From an uncultured Eubacteriales bacterium (GTDB lineage Bacteria; Bacillota; Clostridia; Lachnospirales; Bianqueaceae), in contig ONYR01000246.1 of the NCBI GenBank assembly GCA_900322165.1, forward strand, positions 1-7,780: a DNA stretch of 7,780 nucleotides. Direction: 5' to 3'. Position numbers and translations under genes: made by a program. Shown one piece after another: positions 6,596-7,780 of this stretch (positions within the stretch are counted from its first letter, which is position 1; every line of letters starts with the position of its first letter). The notes below the pieces were generated by a model that was not told the origin of the DNA, did not search any database, and saw only the letters and a list, made by a program, of their open reading frames with translations.

Positions 6596-7780
6596 TCAAT
6601 CAAGCCCCTTTCCGCGGCCGCCTTCTCAAGCATCCGCATGGATTTTTCAATTTCTCTCATCGGCACCGCAAGGTTGTAGCGGTAGAACAGGGAATCCACC
6701 CCGTAATCCTCCCCCGGATCACCGACAAAAAATGCTTCTTCGTTTAAAAACTCGGCCAGCTCTTCTGCCGAAAGGCCGCAGCCGTGATAATCGACCCAGA
6801 GCACGTACGTACCCTCGGGCTTCACGACCTTCGCGCCCGGAATCAGACGCTCGATCGCGTCCGTCATGAATGCAGCGTTCCGCGCAATCACGGTATTCAG
6901 CGCTTCGACAAACGCCTTGCCCTCCGTTGAGTAGGCTTCCATGAACCCCGCATAGAGCATCGGATCGATGCTTCCGTAATGATCCGCGTACTTCTGGCTG
7001 ACGTAGCGCTCCCGAAGCGCTTCGTTTGCGATCAAAGCGTTGGCGTGGTTCACGCCGGTCAGGCTCATGCACTTGCCAAGCGAAGTTACGGAAATGACCG
7101 GCGCATCCTTTTCGCACACAGCCGCCATCATCGGCACCGCGGCGCAGCCCTTCTCGAGCCCGATCTCCGCGAAGATCTCATCGCTGAAGACCGTCGTTCC
7201 GGTTTCCTTCGCAAGCTGTCCGATCCGCTTCAGCTCATTTTCCTTCAGGATCGTTCCGGTCGGGTTGTTCGGATTGCAGAGAATCAGAAGCTTCGCGTGC
7301 GGATCCCGCATTTTCGCTTCCAGATCCGCCCAGTCGATCTCGTACCGCTCCCCGTCAAAGCAAAGGTTCGAAAAAACGGTCTTCTTGCCCATGCGTCTCG
7401 CGGCCTGCTCGTAGCGGTTGTACCCGGGCAGGAGCACGATCATGTAATCCTCCGGATCTGTCAAGCACATCCGAATCGCTGTTGCGAGCGCAAAAATGGT
7501 TCCGTGTGTCGGTACGATCCATTCCGGCTCCACATAAGCGCCGCGGACGTTCTCCATCCACCAGATGACCTTCTCATTGTAGGCATCCGTCTGCGCGGTA
7601 AAGCCGAAAAGGCCGTTCTCCGCACATTTGACAACCCCTCTGCGAAAGGCCGGGCAGGTCGGAAACTCGAATTCCGCGCCCCAGTAATTGACAAGGCCCT
7701 TTTCCTTCAGCACCTTCGGGGCGTACAGCTCTTTGATCGTCCCGAGCCCCTCACGGTCCACCAAACGGTCAAACTCAAAC
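6592..7780 (-). CDS. PatB/MalY-type PLP-dependent aminotransferase or C-S beta-lyase (5' partial)
   Basis: Fold-type I PLP enzyme, cytoplasmic. The frame stays open to the window edge. A TTG at 7764 could be a start, but the codons before it read FEFDR, followed by LVDREG, matching the usual N-terminal 'F-D-x-x-x-D-R' of PatB/MalY proteins, so the true start probably lies just outside. Counting from that TTG, visible landmarks are NPNNPTG at about 164-170, the PLP-ring aspartate in DEIF (D195), the Schiff-base lysine in SLGKCMSLTG (K231), and the carboxylate-binding arginine in YRYNLAVP (R362). The family cleaves cystathionine or cysteine-type C-S bonds or transaminates; the substrate here cannot be read. 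Several motifs diverge from MalY (DEIF instead of DEIH, GAEFEF instead of the SDMDF-like segment), so a plain aminotransferase is possible. The stop overlaps the next start (ATGA), implying translational coupling. Confidence 0.88.
   Translation of the reverse strand, partial: FEFDRLVDREGLGTIKELYAPKVLKEKGLVNYWGAEFEFPTCPAFRRGVVKCAENGLFGFTAQTDAYNEKVIWWMENVRGAYVEPEWIVPTHGTIFALATAIRMCLTDPEDYMIVLLPGYNRYEQAARRMGKKTVFSNLCFDGERYEIDWADLEAKMRDPHAKLLILCNPNNPTGTILKENELKRIGQLAKETGTTVFSDEIFAEIGLEKGCAAVPMMAAVCEKDAPVISVTSLGKCMSLTGVNHANALIANEALRERYVSQKYADHYGSIDPMLYAGFMEAYSTEGKAFVEALNTVIARNAAFMTDAIERLIPGAKVVKPEGTYVLWVDYHGCGLSAEELAEFLNEEAFFVGDPGEDYGVDSLFYRYNLAVPMREIEKSMRMLEKAAAERGLIE
6605..6611 (-). promoter_or_regulatory. 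Ribosome binding site of the mu-crystallin-family gene
   Basis: The purine run AAAGGGG lies 9 bases before the ATG at 6595, inside the end of the upstream coding region. It supports that start and, with the 4-base ATGA overlap, coupled translation of the PLP enzyme and the reductase. Confidence 0.7.

Noticed and set aside
6592..7764. TTG at 7764 as the start of the PatB/MalY-like gene
   Set aside because: Codons upstream of it (FEFDR) match the conserved family N-terminus, so the start is most likely beyond the window.

Overview
The window reads as one continuous stretch of a bacterial operon, entirely on the minus strand, so it is transcribed from base 7780 towards base 1. Five protein-coding genes fill it almost without gaps (overlaps of 4 and 8 bases, gaps of 16 and 20 bases). 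The first gene is cut by the right edge and the last by the left edge. The moderately high GC content, purine-rich Shine-Dalgarno sites, lack of secretion signals and style of the enzymes suggest an anaerobic Clostridia-like Bacillota, but taxonomy is a guess from sequence style only.

Layout in transcription order: (1) 7780-6592, a PLP-dependent fold-type I enzyme of the PatB/MalY type (aminotransferase or C-S beta-lyase), missing its first codons; (2) 6595-5660, an ornithine cyclodeaminase/mu-crystallin family NAD(P) enzyme, more likely an imino-acid (ketimine) reductase or amino-acid dehydrogenase than a true ornithine cyclodeaminase; (3) 5643-2989, an 884-residue protein that joins a GntR/FCD transcription-factor module (about residues 1-195) to a complete S9 prolyl-oligopeptidase-type serine peptidase (about 205-884); (4) 2996-897, a second, stand-alone S9 peptidase of the acylaminoacyl-peptidase type; (5) 876-1, the first 292 codons of a zinc peptidase of the M61 (or M1-like gluzincin) type, ending shortly after its HExxH motif.

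Together the genes look like a cytoplasmic peptide-breakdown cassette: three peptidases would release amino acids or small modified residues, and the PLP enzyme plus the imino-acid reductase would process the products. The most unusual item is the regulator-peptidase fusion. Its regulator part looks degenerate in both the DNA-reading helix and the metal site of the FCD domain. A plausible internal start at the domain junction could also give a free peptidase of 686 residues, close in length to its neighbour. No RNA genes, mobile elements, CRISPR arrays, terminators or promoters were recognised, and no gene-free stretch exceeds 20 bases.
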